Of a stretch of DNA of 64,000 nucleotides, positions 37,436-49,320 are shown one piece after another. Position 1 is the first letter of the stretch. Each line of letters begins with the position of its first letter. The position numbers and the translations under genes were made by a program. This DNA comes from Myoxocephalus aenaeus. Lineage: Eukaryota; Chordata; Actinopteri; Perciformes; Cottidae. The DNA lies in assembly GCA_038501785.1 (NCBI GenBank), contig JBAMJR010000100.1:588501-652500 (forward strand). Reading direction: 5' to 3'. The notes below the pieces were generated by a model, which was given only the letters and a program-made list of their open reading frames with translations, ran no database searches and was not told where the DNA came from.

Positions 37436-40400
37436 CCTGAGGGCTTTGCTATATTTGCTGACTGCAGCCTTCCAGTCCTGATTCTTAAACAGACTGTTTC
37501 CAACATTCTTCACATCCTCAGCAACAGACAGAACTTTGTCAACCTGAAAGCAAAAAGGAAAGAAACAGAATCAGAAAGGTTGCAAACAAAACGTTTAGTC
37601 TCAACCACTTTATTGTGGAGGTAAAATCAAAACGGAGCACACTCTAAATGCAGACACTGTATCATCCCTCATTTTGGTGACAAGCCCTTGAATTTGTTTA
37701 GCAGTAATGTTCCTACGTTTCCAGTGTTTGCTATGCTTCACACATCCTGGATCTCGATATCGATCTTCTCATCTGGTTTACGGAGAAGACCAGAAATGGG
37801 CACGTTTTCGAAAACAGAGTTTGTCCGACTGAGGCCCACATGTCTGCCCGCCGATACTTACATCTTTAAAGTCGACGTCGGAGTCCTCGGGGAAGTCTGG
37901 GTGTGCGTCCCCTGAGCCGTCGCTCGGTCCGGCGCCACATCCGTCCTCGTCCTTATGCTCACCGCAGTCTGCGATGGAGCACGGCTGCAAAGGGGTGGAC
38001 ATTAGCACAAGGTTTAGACAGAAAAACGTTACAATGACAAAAATCTGGATAGAACATCTGGAAGTAACACATAGCGGTACAACATGGATTATTAAGAGTT
38101 ATTTTATTCTTTTTATAGTGCATTATTTAACTGCAAAAAAATGTACCTTTACAGGGACGTCCTCGTTGGTGTCAATGGCCTCCAGCATTTTTATGACTCC
38201 CATCCCTTTCAACACTTGTCCGAACACTACATGCTTGCCATCTAAGTGCGGAGTGGGGACAGTAGTGATGAAGAACTGTGAGCCATTGGTGTTTGGCCCG
38301 GCGTTGGCCATGCTGAGCAGACCCATTTTGTCGTGCTACATGAAGAAGGAAACCCATTACAACCACAGACACATAGAAACAGGAAACTAACAGAGATAGG
38401 AACGTTTGATTACTTCTCCTCTGTCTCTATAAAGTTTCTATACAAACGATCACAACACAGAACGAAGCGGAGATAATTCCATAAAGATTCAAGAATTACT
38501 CCACCGAAAAAATAAATCACTGGGACATCCTGGAGAGACGTGTCCACTGCTGTATTTTTAAAGTCAAGAATGCCGTGGTCTCCTTGAAATAGCGAAAAAA
38601 TAACGACAGTGCTGGAGAAGCTTGGCAATAGTGTAGACCTGCTAAGACAGGGGTCACTAATAGGCGGATGGCGGTGCAGATCCGAACCCAGACGCCGTTG
38701 TATCCGGACCTAACAATTGAGAAATATTACATTTCGACGGTGCGCTTCAATTTCAACCGGCCGCAGCTTTTTCTAGCCTTGAAGGCACTCATTCGGCGGT
38801 CCAGGAAACACAGTCCAGTTACATGCGTTGTAAATCATCTCACAGCCAATCAAATGTGTGTATTTCGATAAGCTTCCCGACTGGAGTGAGGTTCACACAC
38901 ACGGGGGAGACGGGTTGAGAAACCGAGTAGTTGGAGGAGTACGCGAGTCACACCTCAGAGCGCAAGTTATACATTATTGTGACGTTTTGGACCTTCGTGT
39001 GAGGAAATTCTCTCTAAATGGACCCTGTTGAATACCCTTATTCTCAGATATTGGGGGATTCTGATGTTTAGTACTTTACCTTGTAGTGGAAGTTCTCATC
39101 CTCAAACTTCTCCCCATAGATGCTCTCACCCCCGGTGCCATTGTGGTTGGAGAAGTCACCTCCTTGGATCATAAACTTCTTGATGACTGCCAAAAAGAAA
39201 AATAATTTAAAGCCGAATTGCATTACAGATAAACCAGACTGAATCTTCCTCATTTTTGCTTATTGAACTTCAGTTGGTTACTGAAGGTTTTATATACACT
39301 ATACTGACTAATGATTGATTAGAAACATTAATAAATAACTTTTAATGTTGCAATATTCATCATCTACCTGTCGGTTAAAATATCCACTTTAGTGTTGTAT
39401 TTGATCCCAGTCAGCCTTTATAAAACGTTGCCATGTATGCAGTTTTACTTGTTATGGATTTTGGTGAATCTTAAAAGATATTTGTTTTTCAAAAAAGGAT
39501 TTCAGCAAGTAAGTAAGAGATTCCACAAATAGCCTATTCTACACACATGTGTGTACTAAAACTTTAAGTTGCCCTTTCAAACTAAAATGGCACTTTCTAA
39601 TGCAGATGGTGGAGGCCATTTACTTCTGTGGAAGGGGCATCCTTTGAAGTGCAGCGGTTTCCCAGTCGATTTTCCAGTGCCCTTCTCTCCGGTGCAGAGG
39701 GCCCGGAAGTTTTCAGCAGTTTTGGGGGTGATGTCAGCAAACAGCTCCAGAACTATCCGGCCAGCTGTGGAAAGTAAAAAAAAATAAAGAAGAAAAAAAA
39801 AAAGTCAGAAAAAAGAAAGAAAGTGAGTGTAACTTTACTGTAGAGGTTTAGTGAAATATTCTGAGAACCTACAGTAGAGTCAGGAGCAACTTATTGGTTT
39901 ATAAGAACATATTGGTTACATTACTGGTATGTTTACTAGAACAAAGATGAGGTTGAGCAGGATACTGAGGTACTCAAGCAGCCTTTAAAAAAGGCCTCGT
40001 CGAGCTACAGTAAAACATGTCTTTGTGTTGTTTGTAATTCATTAGCTGCAGCCGGTTAAACCGTTAATAAGCCCCTCATTTCACGCTTCTACCGCCACAT
40101 TTCATTCACAATCACTAACCGCAGTGGTTATGGACGCTGTCTTATAACGGCGTGACAGAAAGCTAAATTATCAAGTCATTGTAGACAACACAACCGCACG
40201 TGGTGTTAAATGCACTCTCACGCGCTCTTTCACCGTTTTCCCTCACTAACAGCAAAGCTAGCTCACGTTAAACACCCGCGAGCTACTCACGTCGGTATTT
40301 TTTTTTTAAACAGACGGGCTTTTTCATTTATTATGTTGGTAAAGTGTACCGTTAACTCCTCTGGCTGCTGCTCGCGTGAATTACCCACTTTGTACAAGTC

Positions 40401-40598
40401 ACCATTACGAGCCAATAATTGTGCTAAGCTAATAAGGGGCTAACGTTAACGGTTAAACTGGCCCCCCCTTTTACAACTTGGCATTAAAATACAGAATAAA
40501 AAACCGTCCCGACCTTTTTCTCCGCCAACGTCCACGTCGAAGAAGACGCGAGGGTTCTCGGGGTTTGAAGGCTTGTCCGTGGGTATTGGGTGAGACAT
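34988..40598 (-). CDS. ppid: Peptidyl-prolyl cis-trans isomerase D (cyclophilin-40)
   Basis: Hsp90 co-chaperone with an N-terminal cyclophilin domain and C-terminal TPRs. Exons in transcript order: 40514-40598, 39624-39764, 39080-39186, 38147-38335, 37862-37984, 37437-37543, 36635-36776, 36277-36363, 35523-35565, 34988-35076. They total 1113 nt, giving 370 residues, the human length. The start is the ATG of MSHPIPTDKPSNPENPR. The isomerase domain (about 1-185) shows FFDVDVGG, FRALCTGEKG, FMIQGGDFSNHNGTGG, ANAGPNTNGSQFFITT and LDGKHVVFGQV; the position of cyclophilin A's drug-contact Trp is His (TPHLDG), as in other Cyp40s. An acidic linker (about 190-215) leads to TPR helices including ALSCFLNTAACNLKMQLWQ and TKALFRRAQAWQGLKE. 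The tail is lysine-rich and ends KIYAKMFA. All junctions are in frame. Confidence 0.97.
37397..37433. repeat. (TA)n microsatellite adjoining ppid exon 6 donor
   Basis: About 18 TA units end only three bases from the donor side of ppid exon 37437-37543, so length changes could affect splicing of the following intron. Confidence 0.9.
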
Positions 40599-41100
40599 GT
40601 TTAAGGACAGGGCGATTTCAGACACTTGTTTTCGGGCTAACCTAGCTAATCCCGGCCGGCGTAACGTTACAACCGGAGCAGGTTGGACCAAGAGTGGGCT
40701 CAATCACTTCCGGTGGTAAACCTTTCAAAATAAAACGATTCTGTTAGTTCGAGAATGCATTTGGTGTTGTGAGGAGACGAGATGATGAATTACTGAATCA
40801 TCGTTTTGTTTGGCTTGAAACTGAGAAAGACGAGAACAAACAGAATACAGAAACTTCCCCCAAAATGTCCCTTGCACAGCGTATTATAGCACTTATGCGT
40901 AGCTAATCGTTCCCGTGCGAATTTGCTCTTCCAAAAAACTTCCGGTCATGCAAAATAAAATTCACATTTGAAATTTAGTTTTCATTAACCTCGTACGAAA
41001 GAGCTGCGCCTCGCCTGAAATTCAGACGACAGCAGGCGGCAGTAGGAGGCGTTGACAAAAAAAACTGCGGTCAAGTCGGACAGTTTTTTTCAGCTGCCTT
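40599..41100 (-). promoter_or_regulatory. ppid: ppid promoter region with ETS-type motifs
   Basis: Reading the - strand, ACCGGAAGTG lies at 40705-40714, about 110 bases upstream of the ATG, and ACCGGAAGTT at 40937-40946. These match the ETS/GABP consensus common in housekeeping promoters. No TATA box is obvious. Motif function is inferred. Confidence 0.5.
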
Positions 41101-41294
41101 CAAAGTATACAGGAAACATGACTTCCTGTTAGTTCCGCGCTGTAGTCTACTTGTAGTTTACAGATAACGTTTGGATTTATTCATATGTGTTTATAAATAT
41201 ATATTCATGTAGAAATGTGCGTGGAGCTGCATCCTTTGTTCTTTTTATTTTCTCATATCTCATATTTTGTTTTTGTGTCTGTAAACTGCTACTC

Positions 41295-41349
41295 TGACAA
41301 CTAATTTCCCCTTGGGGATTAATAAATTATATATCTATCTATCTATCTA
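41295..41349. repeat. LINE/SINE 3' tail with (ATCT)n
   Basis: TTTCCCCTTGGGGATTAATAA followed by TATCTATCTATCTATCT is the 3' end of a common fish retroelement; the same motif occurs inverted near 43919-43940. Confidence 0.6.
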
Positions 41350-43865
41350 AATACATTACTACTCGTTTTGATGTGTGTTGTATCCATAAGCTTTATTATT
41401 ATCCACCACACAATATATGTTTTTAGATTAAACCTTAGACTAATAGTCAACAATCCAGCGTTAAGTATTACAACTACACATAAAATAAGAATTTTCTACA
41501 ACACCTGGCGTCAGATCTAAGAGCCAATCAGCTCTCTGATGTGGCGACAACCAGGTGTTTCCCATCATGCACTGGGCCACGCAGTCAGTGGAGCGCTACT
41601 GCGGCGCCTGGCTCTAAAATCGCCTGCTCTCGTGAGATTATCGTTGACCACGTGTGCATGACGTCAGAGCAAGTCGGGATCAAGTCGGACACAAATCTAA
41701 CTGGCAAAATCTAATAAAAAAAATCTAAAGAGTGTAAATCCAGTTGATAAGTAAACTCTGAAGTTCTTGCTCTGAAGTTATTCTAAAGATGTCTCATGCC
41801 GCAGATCTGAGGGGTAACAGGATAGAAAAGCAGTTACGAATATTAATGTTGCATTCTTTCGACACTTACTTACTTGTACATTCTGAATGATTCTCTCTTC
41901 CTCGTGCCTTGGATAAAACAGGAGGACAAAGTGGTTGGCCCAGTCCTGCATGTTCAACAGGTGACGATGGGCCCAAATGGACTAGAGACCATATGTTGAA
42001 AACCAATTTAACCCCCCTGAACTAACTGCCAACCCGCATGGATACACTGCTGGTTGAAAATGTTCTCGACTCAGACACTCAGGCGCTCTTAAAAACACAC
42101 ACAATGTTCTCTCTCGTACAAAATGTAATCACAACCTGCCCTCAGGTGGGTGTCAGATTGAGACCAGCCTATTGTAGCGATGGGATTGCCCACAAATTGC
42201 AACTAAAAAATGGATGTCTGTGTGGCCTTTTGACATGGAAATTGTGGTTTTTTTTCTTTCTCTGGGTAAATATTTAGTCCAGTTATCTCCAACAGACATA
42301 AGTGGACGTGGTTGCTTTAAGCTGTGGGGAAGGATTACCAGGCGCTACTCTACTATACAGAAATTAAACGTCTCTATCTGTGAGTGGGGAGAATGACCTC
42401 TGACACACAAAACCAACCTGGTTATGGCTGTCATTTTTGGAGAGAATCTTCAGATTGACGGATCAGCCATATCTGATAATGTTACACTGCTTCTGGCTGA
42501 TTGTGAAAACTTTGACAAAGACACATTTCAACCCCTTGTGGACCCAGTTTACATTTTCAGATGTGCTCATATAAGTCTAACAGAACTAAACATGAACTTC
42601 CGCAGGTATAGGATTGTGTTTTTATATCAATTATAAACTTGATATGAACAAAAATAATGAATTATTCAGGCTGGAAGGTGTGAAAAATGACATGTTGAAA
42701 AGTCAGCATGTTACAGAGATTAAAAGATGTTTAATCAAACTCGACAGATCTCATTAACAGTCGGGTCTTCCAGCCGCCGTGGGTAGCAGAATGCCATCTG
42801 CTGTTAGCTCTGACTGTCTCTGTGAAACTTGCTGTTGACTTGGCGTGAGTCATCCGTCATGTTCTTTCTGGGAGGGAACACATAGAGGCGATGAAAGAAA
42901 TGAATGAGGCTAGATTCGACTGACATAAATCACCTACATGTGTACCTACTGGGTGTGTTGCTTTTCATTTCGCTCATGTTCTCTCAGATGTTAAGTAGTC
43001 ACCTTGCAACGCACCATTTAGTTGTAATAATGTCTGTAAAATCTGTTTGTCAATTTGAGCAAATGTTTTGTCTCTTTGTGGTGTTTTTTCCCCCTCTTTG
43101 ATATTGTTTTGTATCTCTTTGTGCTACTTTTGTGGCTCATTGTGCTTGTTTTGCATTTATTTGGTTTGATTGTCTTTCCAACAACAAATATTAACAGTCG
43201 ATACATACTCTGGTCCAATCAGGTGGAGGCCATTCCGCCCCCCTGGCCTTCCTCATGTAGGATGATATGTCTTTCCTGAAGACTTAATTACTGTACTGTA
43301 CATGTAATGGTTGCCGTGTTTCCTGTATCATTTGTTTCCACACAGAAGGTAATTGCTGCTTCTTCCCAGAATGTCAGCCTTTAAAAAAAAAAAAAAAAAA
43401 AGTATTATTAAACCTCTTTAAACGTTGACTGATGTTTGCCTGGATTTGCTTGTTGTCGGCAGTTTAACAGCTGCGTATGGCCCCTGCATACTTTCAGGGT
43501 CTAGTGCTGGAGAGAAACAACCCGGTGCCCCATATGCTGTTGTAATGCATGTGGCTCCTTTTGCAGAAGAGACAAGTTAGCTGTCTAAAGTGGGACTGGT
43601 GGCCTTGAATCAATTGATAAGTGTGATCTGTTGGGTTTTGCACGTTGCATCTTGAGGAGTTGCTGTCGCCGTTAGCATGTCACGTGGGACGTCATCAAGT
43701 TCTCCTTTGCAGCATCTCCTCTTATTACTTGTCTGATTTAAAATTGACTACTGCTTATTTTAGACATCCAGTTTTTTTTAAATATACAGTACAAACATGA
43801 AAGGTTGGTGTCTGCCCCTTACAAACAATGTCTGTTCTCTTGAACAATTTAGATTGGCCTGCTGT

Positions 43866-44205
43866 TATATGCTATTGTATTGTGTTATGAATGAATGAAT
43901 GAATGAATGAATATATACTTTATTAATCCCCGAGGGGAAATTTGGTGTCGGGGTAGCAGCAATTTACAACAAAATAAATAAAAACAGCAGGATGAAAGAT
44001 AAAAGATATATACAATAATAATAAAAATAATAATAAAATAAAATAGAAATAGCTGGGATAATAAAAATAATAATAAAATAAAATAGAAATAGCTGGGATA
44101 TAAAAATAATAATAAAATAAAATAGAAATAGCTGGGATATAAAAATAATAATAAAATAAAATAGAAATAGCTGGGATAAATAGATATATGCTATTGTATT
44201 GTGTT
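43866..44205 (-). mobile_element. Truncated retroelement with 21-bp target-site duplication
   Basis: The same 21 bases (TATATGCTATTGTATTGTGTT) flank a 298-bp insert at 43866-43886 and 44185-44205. Read on the - strand the insert ends TTTCCCCTCGGGGATTAATA and then (ATTC)n, the usual LINE/SINE 3' tail. Its body includes about four copies of an AT-rich unit of about 41 bp ending AATAGCTGGGATA (43998-44180). Confidence 0.85.
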
Positions 44206-44300
44206 GCATGCTATTGTATTGTGTTGCATGCTATTGTATTGTGTTGCATGCTATTGTATTGTGTTGCATGCTATTGTATTGTGTTGCATGCTATTGTATT
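44190..44300. repeat. 20-bp tandem array, about 5.5 copies, grown from a target duplication
   Basis: GCTATTGTATTGTGTTGCAT repeats perfectly, starting inside the right-hand target duplication of the adjacent retroelement. The left-hand duplication is single-copy. Confidence 0.92.
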
Positions 44301-45762
44301 GGCATAGACGTGTCTGACTCTGAGGAAACAGGTCGGCAATAATCGCAAATTCACACTTACGTGTTACAGTTCTTTTGTTAAGATGTCATCATTTCATTGC
44401 ATACATACAGTTCCACATTAAATCACAAAATCTTATATAGCCAGGTGTCCTCTTATGCTTGTCTGTCTGTTCTCTTTTTGGCAAAAGCCTGTCGCAGTAT
44501 TTTAGTCTCTCTCCAGTTTTATTGTGTGTCTTAATCTTGTCAGTTGAGACTTATTTCTTGCACGCTCTCTGAGCTCTTATTAGATTTTGTCGCTTTTGTC
44601 CCACAGGTTAAGGAACAGCTGGCTGTTCAGCTGACACTGTCACACTGACTTCATCATTTGCATTGACTCTGCAAGTCAAATAAATTAAAACAAGTCCAGC
44701 ACCTCCCGGTCTCCAGTGACACCATGAGGCTGTAATACCTATTACCAACTGAAATAACAAATGGGGAAACATATGCACAGGTTATGAGTTAAAGGAAAGA
44801 TGAACATAACATGTCTTAGTAAGTTGTACTACATAGTTTCTTCAGTTTAACTGGACAGATGCAACAGCGGTTGTAGCCAAAGCCCCATTGAGGACATGGG
44901 GCCACGTCTCCCTTCTACATTTTGTCGGCAACGTCCACATTTTATTTCCAAATGAACATCTTCAAATTTGACTGTCTTGGGTTAAAAAAAAGGTGCAAAA
45001 TTCAATTAAAAACCTTCTTTGATGGGTTGTGTGGACATTTGAGCTCCTGGCCTCAGTCTTTCTCTGGTGGAGAGCGCAGTCTAACAATGTGGCTCCAAAA
45101 TCTCCCCATTAGTGTTGAGATGGGTTCTGGTGACTGTGAAGGCTGAAGCGGCTCATTTACATAATCTCATTACCCCTCCAAACAGTTCAGTGCCCTCCAT
45201 GGAGGCATCTGTTTTTACTTGAAGGTTTCACCCATCTCTGTGGTTGCTTTTGCTAACTGCTAGTGGGGCAACATTGTGTAAGGTTTGGCCTGAGGATGGT
45301 GCCAGAGGAGAGTCTACGTTAAAGGGTTCATCCTTTGTACGGTGGCCTTCTCCAACTCATCTCCAACTCAGCTCGTCAGGATCCGCTAAGCTCTCAATAA
45401 CTTTCTAGTGCATTAAGATTCTTAAACTGATGTTTAATTAAATACAAAGGAGGGACATTTGGAATCTTATATTCACTGCTACATCTTGTTTAGGGAGTAA
45501 ACTGCAATGCAGTCGACTGTAGATATTGTGTTATTAAAGAGTAATGTTGATAAGGTAGAAGATAAACCTTCCAGACTTATGGTTTTGGTCAGTAACGGTG
45601 TCGCCGGTGTGTCTGTCTGGCACATTTCTTGCCGGTGGCTCGAGGCGGTGTGAGTTCCTACATGAGGGGAAGTGCTGCATTATGGATGGGGAAGCAGATA
45701 ACCTACAATGCAGTCACTCAACACTGTACACCTGAGACGTTCCCACTTATCCATTTGACACA

Positions 45763-45764
<2 letters not shown>

Positions 45765-45826
<62 letters not shown>
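45765..45826. repeat. (AC)n microsatellite
   Basis: About 31 uninterrupted AC units. Confidence 0.97.
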
Positions 45827-45828
<2 letters not shown>

Positions 45829-46277
45829 AATAGGACTGCAACGTGTCCGACGTGAGGGTTACAAATGCTGTCTTACTGGTCGCTCTGGAACCTATGAGTC
45901 ACTCTGTCCTCCAACGCTGTCCGCAGCTCAGTTTTCTGTCAGAAAAGAAAAATACTTTTTTCATCCATCACTGAAATGCTTTATTCCGTATGACACGTCA
46001 TAATCATAACTGTTATTGTCCTGAGAAGGAAAGAAGAAAAAAAAGAAGAAAAAAAAAGGAAACAAAATGTGAAATAAATAAATCTGACCCCATAGGATGG
46101 ATTGTCCATTTATTACCCAATGTGCTACGTTGGTCCCCACGTGGATGACATTCCTGCATATTTCGCATCATATCCAGCCATTTCTCAAAGTCGTGCTCAG
46201 TGTGACCTTGTGGCACGTTACCTGAAGAATAATGCTTCCACGTTTCCTCATTTGCATGAAGTGGATTTCAGCCGTAC

Positions 46278-47910
46278 CTTAATTTGCATGTTGCTGAGCA
46301 GCGCCCCGCTGTTCAACAGCTGGTTGTGCCGCCAGCCCCAGCCCACCTCCCCCACGTAGCCCTGCTTGGGCCTGGGAGGCGGGGCATCTGGTGCCGCTTG
46401 GCACAGGTAGCCGAGGTCACCTGTGGCCTCGGGCGATGAGACGCCCGCGCCGACGTACCGGGGGAAATAATTCGATCTTGGCCTGTGGTCTCCAATTCCA
46501 TCTGGGCCTTTTTTTTTTTTTTTTAAGTAGTGGAAATGTGAGAAAAGGAGGTAAACAAACATCCAAATGAACCTGAGCAACAGATGTGTAGAGAAGGTGC
46601 TAAAAGCATCAGCATTCAGGGAAGGGTGATTTGTTACAAATGAATGTCTTTCAGAACATGTATTATCTCTGATGGTCCTTTTTAAATAATACTAATAATA
46701 ACTGTGTTTATATAGCACCTTTAAAAACAAAGTTTACAAAGTTGCTCTACAGAGAAGCAAAGCATAGTCATACATAACGTCAATACCGGTAAACAAAAAA
46801 AGGACCATACCATAAAGACAATGAATACAACAAAACCAAACAAATAACCAAAAAGAGCAAATGGAATAGAAAACAAACAAATAAATAAAATAAACAAACA
46901 AAACCAGGGGATCAAAATAACTGCATAAAAGGAGATAAAAGGACGACAATCACTTAAAAGCAATTCTACAAAAATGGTTTTTAATTAAGACGTTATTGAT
47001 TCTGCAAGCCCTATTTCCTAATGTCCTTAATAATTACATCAAGGAATATTATCCTCGGAAAGTAAAGATTCAACAATGTGTTTGCACGCCACTCTCTAAG
47101 TTGTGTAATGCATGAGCTATTGCAGTGTTAGTGTACACTGCTACATGGCCCATGCATATGAAACAACACACTTTACAATTACACAGACTCACACAGACTC
47201 ACACAGAGCATGTTAAGTTAACTATGTATTTTGGCGGTGGATACAGTGCCACCGTGTGTCCAATTACAGTTATATACTGTATACTTGGAAACGGGACCTA
47301 ATTTAGAATTAGAACCATTTATTGCCACGTGTGTTTTCACGTTCAAGGAATGTGTCTCGGCAGGTGGTGCATAACATTAAACAATAAACAATAAACACAG
47401 TGCAAGAAATAGGAGCATGACACTTCCAATTAAATTAGAATATAAAATGTAAATAAAGAGCACAGACAAACAGATAACAGTACTTTAGACTAGTGAAATG
47501 TAAGTGTAATGTAAAAGTGGCAAGTGTATTTAAATATGAGGTATGAAGGGATGTGTCCTGTGGAGGACATCATATACATGTTGAACATGGGTTTATTAAG
47601 CATGCCTATTGTAGAGACATTTTACAACACACTCTACATCCTAGGATTGCACTCAGTTGAATGGCTGAGCCAGTTCATGCTCTCCGTGCTTCTCCTACCT
47701 GTAAAAAGCATCCGTTGTCCATGCTGTGGCCCGCCTGCAGCTGCTTCACTGTTTCGCATGTTTTTTTCCCCAATGGCACATTTGTATTAGTCGCAGGTTA
47801 GATAAAAACACACTGTATATAACGGGCCCCCCTCGGGTGATAACTCGAGCCCAGCGGTCCGCTCTGTCCGTGGGGTCATGAGCGGTTGTCATGCCACCAC
47901 CGGTTGTCAT
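46278..47910 (-). CDS. Candidate 5' exons of a C4orf45/SPMIP2-like sperm microtubule inner protein
   Basis: Two exons join in frame on the - strand. Exon 47814-47910 runs from ATG through RADRWARVITRGGPVIY to an ACA/GTGTGT donor in phase 1. Exon 46278-46507 begins after an AAG acceptor and encodes PDGIGDHRPRSNYFPRYVG, then GDLGYLCQAAPDAP and QGYVGEVGWGWRHNQLL, ending MQIK at an AAG/GTACGG donor. The second exon is GC-rich and stays open for 76 codons in AT-rich surroundings, which looks like real coding sequence. In human the gene between FNIP2 and RAPGEF2 is C4orf45 (SPMIP2), so position suggests that identity; this is inference, not a sequence match I could check. Weak points are the poly-A, rather than pyrimidine, tract before the second exon's acceptor, and the fact that I could not find 3' exons. 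Confidence 0.42.
46688..46960. repeat. Interspersed repeat fragment in the spmip2-candidate intron
   Basis: TTTATATAGCACCTTTAAAA followed by an A-rich tail rich in AAACAAAC is a familiar fish SINE-like 3' region. Limits are approximate. Confidence 0.4.
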
Positions 47911-48099
47911 GGCGTCAGTGGTTGTGTCATAGTTACATTCTAAAAACACGGGATGCTCTATCGAAGCACGTCCAGCGCATTTATCGCTTTATTCCAGATT
48001 CATGAAATGAAACAGGTTCACACAAAGGCAGAAATAACGAAACAATGATGTTATCATAGTGCTTGGGTGAAATGATGTCTCTTTTAAAAGCAGATAAGA

Positions 48100-48215
48100 T
48101 ATTCCTTTATTAGTCCCACAGTGGGGAAATGGCAGGATTACAGCAGCAGACAGGTAAGTGCACACAAGAGACACACAGTACAATAACAAAACACGTAATA
48201 TAAATACACAGTAAA
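48100..48215. repeat. Retroelement tail fragment
   Basis: TTCCTTTATTAGTCCCACAGTGGGGAAAT is a recognisable fish LINE/SINE tail motif on the - strand; boundaries approximate. Confidence 0.45.
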
Positions 48216-48374
48216 ACAGAAATATTTGCATGGCAAACAATCCTATCCTATCGTATCAAGTGTGTGATAAATGGAGTAAAACCTTCAACAGCATAACATT
48301 TATATTGTTTTATTGGTTTGTATATTGTACTTGTTTTCAAAATGTTCACATTTTAATTCAAAGTTGTTTCTTTA

Positions 48375-48416
48375 GTATTACTATTATTATTATTATTATT
48401 ATTATTGTCGTTGTTG
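48375..48416. repeat. (ATT)n microsatellite
   Basis: Twelve or so ATT units followed by GTTGTTGCTGTTG. Confidence 0.9.
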
Positions 48417-48459
48417 CTGTTGTTGTCGTTATCTTTATCATCATCATTTTTTTAAATTT

Positions 48460-49290
48460 AAGACATCAAGAATCTAAACTATAATGTATGGAATTATGTG
48501 AAGAGAAGTAAAAAGTTGAAATAAAGCAAACATGTGTTTTATATTTAACATTCTCCCAAAGTAGCCACCTTTGGCCTTGATGGAGGTTTTGCACACTCTT
48601 GGCTGAGCACTTGTTGGCTACTTTTCCTCCACTCTGCGGTCCGACCGATCCCAAACCGCCTCCATTTGGAGTCCAGGTTGTCTGATGCAGCGCTCCGTCC
48701 CTCTCCTTCTGGGTCTGATAGCCCGCCTAGCCTGGAGGTGTGTTTCCTCTCCCCTTGAGAGACAGTTTCATCATAGCACTTGATGGTTCTTGACATTTTC
48801 CAGATCATCTGACCTTCATGTCTCAAATAATGATGGACCTTTGTCTCTTTTCTACTCAGGTGAGAGGTTCTTGCCATAATGCGGATTACTACAGTAATCA
48901 AATATAGGGGTATTTTATTGAATACCTCGGCACAACACAACTCAAGGTCACGAAAGCAATAAGAAGGCAATACATTCTACAAATGAACTTTAGACAAGAC
49001 ACACATGCTAATTGAAAAGCACTCTGGGTGACAACCTCATGAAGCCGGTTAAGATAAATAATGGCACAAGTGGGCCGAGCTGCCATCGAGGCAAACAGTG
49101 GCTCCATTGAAGAAATCTAATTTATAAAACCCATTCTGAAGTGTTTAACACATTTTTCCATCTAATTCCACATGTGATATGTTATGGTTGTGATGTTTTC
49201 TGTATTAATCTACAACATAAAACATAATAAAAGTACAAAATAAATGAAATAAAACTGAATGAGAAGGTGTGTCCAAACTTTTCTCACATA
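48460..49290 (-). mobile_element. Internally deleted Tc1-like transposon relic
   Basis: On the - strand an open frame includes MARTSHLSRKETKVHHYLRH and a KMSRTIKCYDET-type helix-turn-helix region, then jumps to sequence from the transposase C-terminal end (LDSKWRRFGIGRTAEWRKSS), ending in GGCTACTTT. The catalytic DDE core is missing. The 5' end near 49290 carries AAAAGTTTGGACACACCTTC, the terminal sequence of a common fish Tc1 family; the low-coordinate end is truncated near 48460, so only one full terminal repeat remains. Non-functional. Confidence 0.85.
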
Positions 49291-49320
49291 CACCTACTGT
49301 ACACTTGTTTATAGTACGGT

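Larger units (their letters stand above)
41350..46277. other. Repeat-rich interval downstream of the spmip2 candidate
   Basis: No gene can be supported. Unassigned open frames near 42038-42636 read like protein in places but lack splice logic and a recognisable family. Repeats include a LINE/SINE tail (41295-41349), a retroelement with a 21-bp target duplication (43866-44205), its tandem array (44190-44300) and a CA microsatellite (45765-45826). Fnip2 coding sequence, expected here by human synteny, was not seen. Confidence 0.5.

Noticed and set aside
40446..40703. N-terminally extended cyclophilin-40 with a basic, presequence-like leader
   Set aside because: The frame upstream of MSHP is open, but its first codon is TTG at 40703, not ATG. 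The normal start at 40598 gives exactly 370 residues.
44190..44300. CRISPR-like array of 20-bp repeats
   Set aside because: The copies are directly adjacent with no spacers, and the locus is vertebrate; it is a minisatellite derived from a target duplication.
45629..46003. 124-codon frame through the AC microsatellite
   Set aside because: The Thr-His run is translated (AC)n with no supporting splice or family evidence.
46013..46216. Additional exon of the spmip2 candidate (frame with HTEHDFEKWLDMMRNMQE)
   Set aside because: Its start is GTG, the acceptor phase does not match the preceding donor, and the intron would be only about 50 bases.
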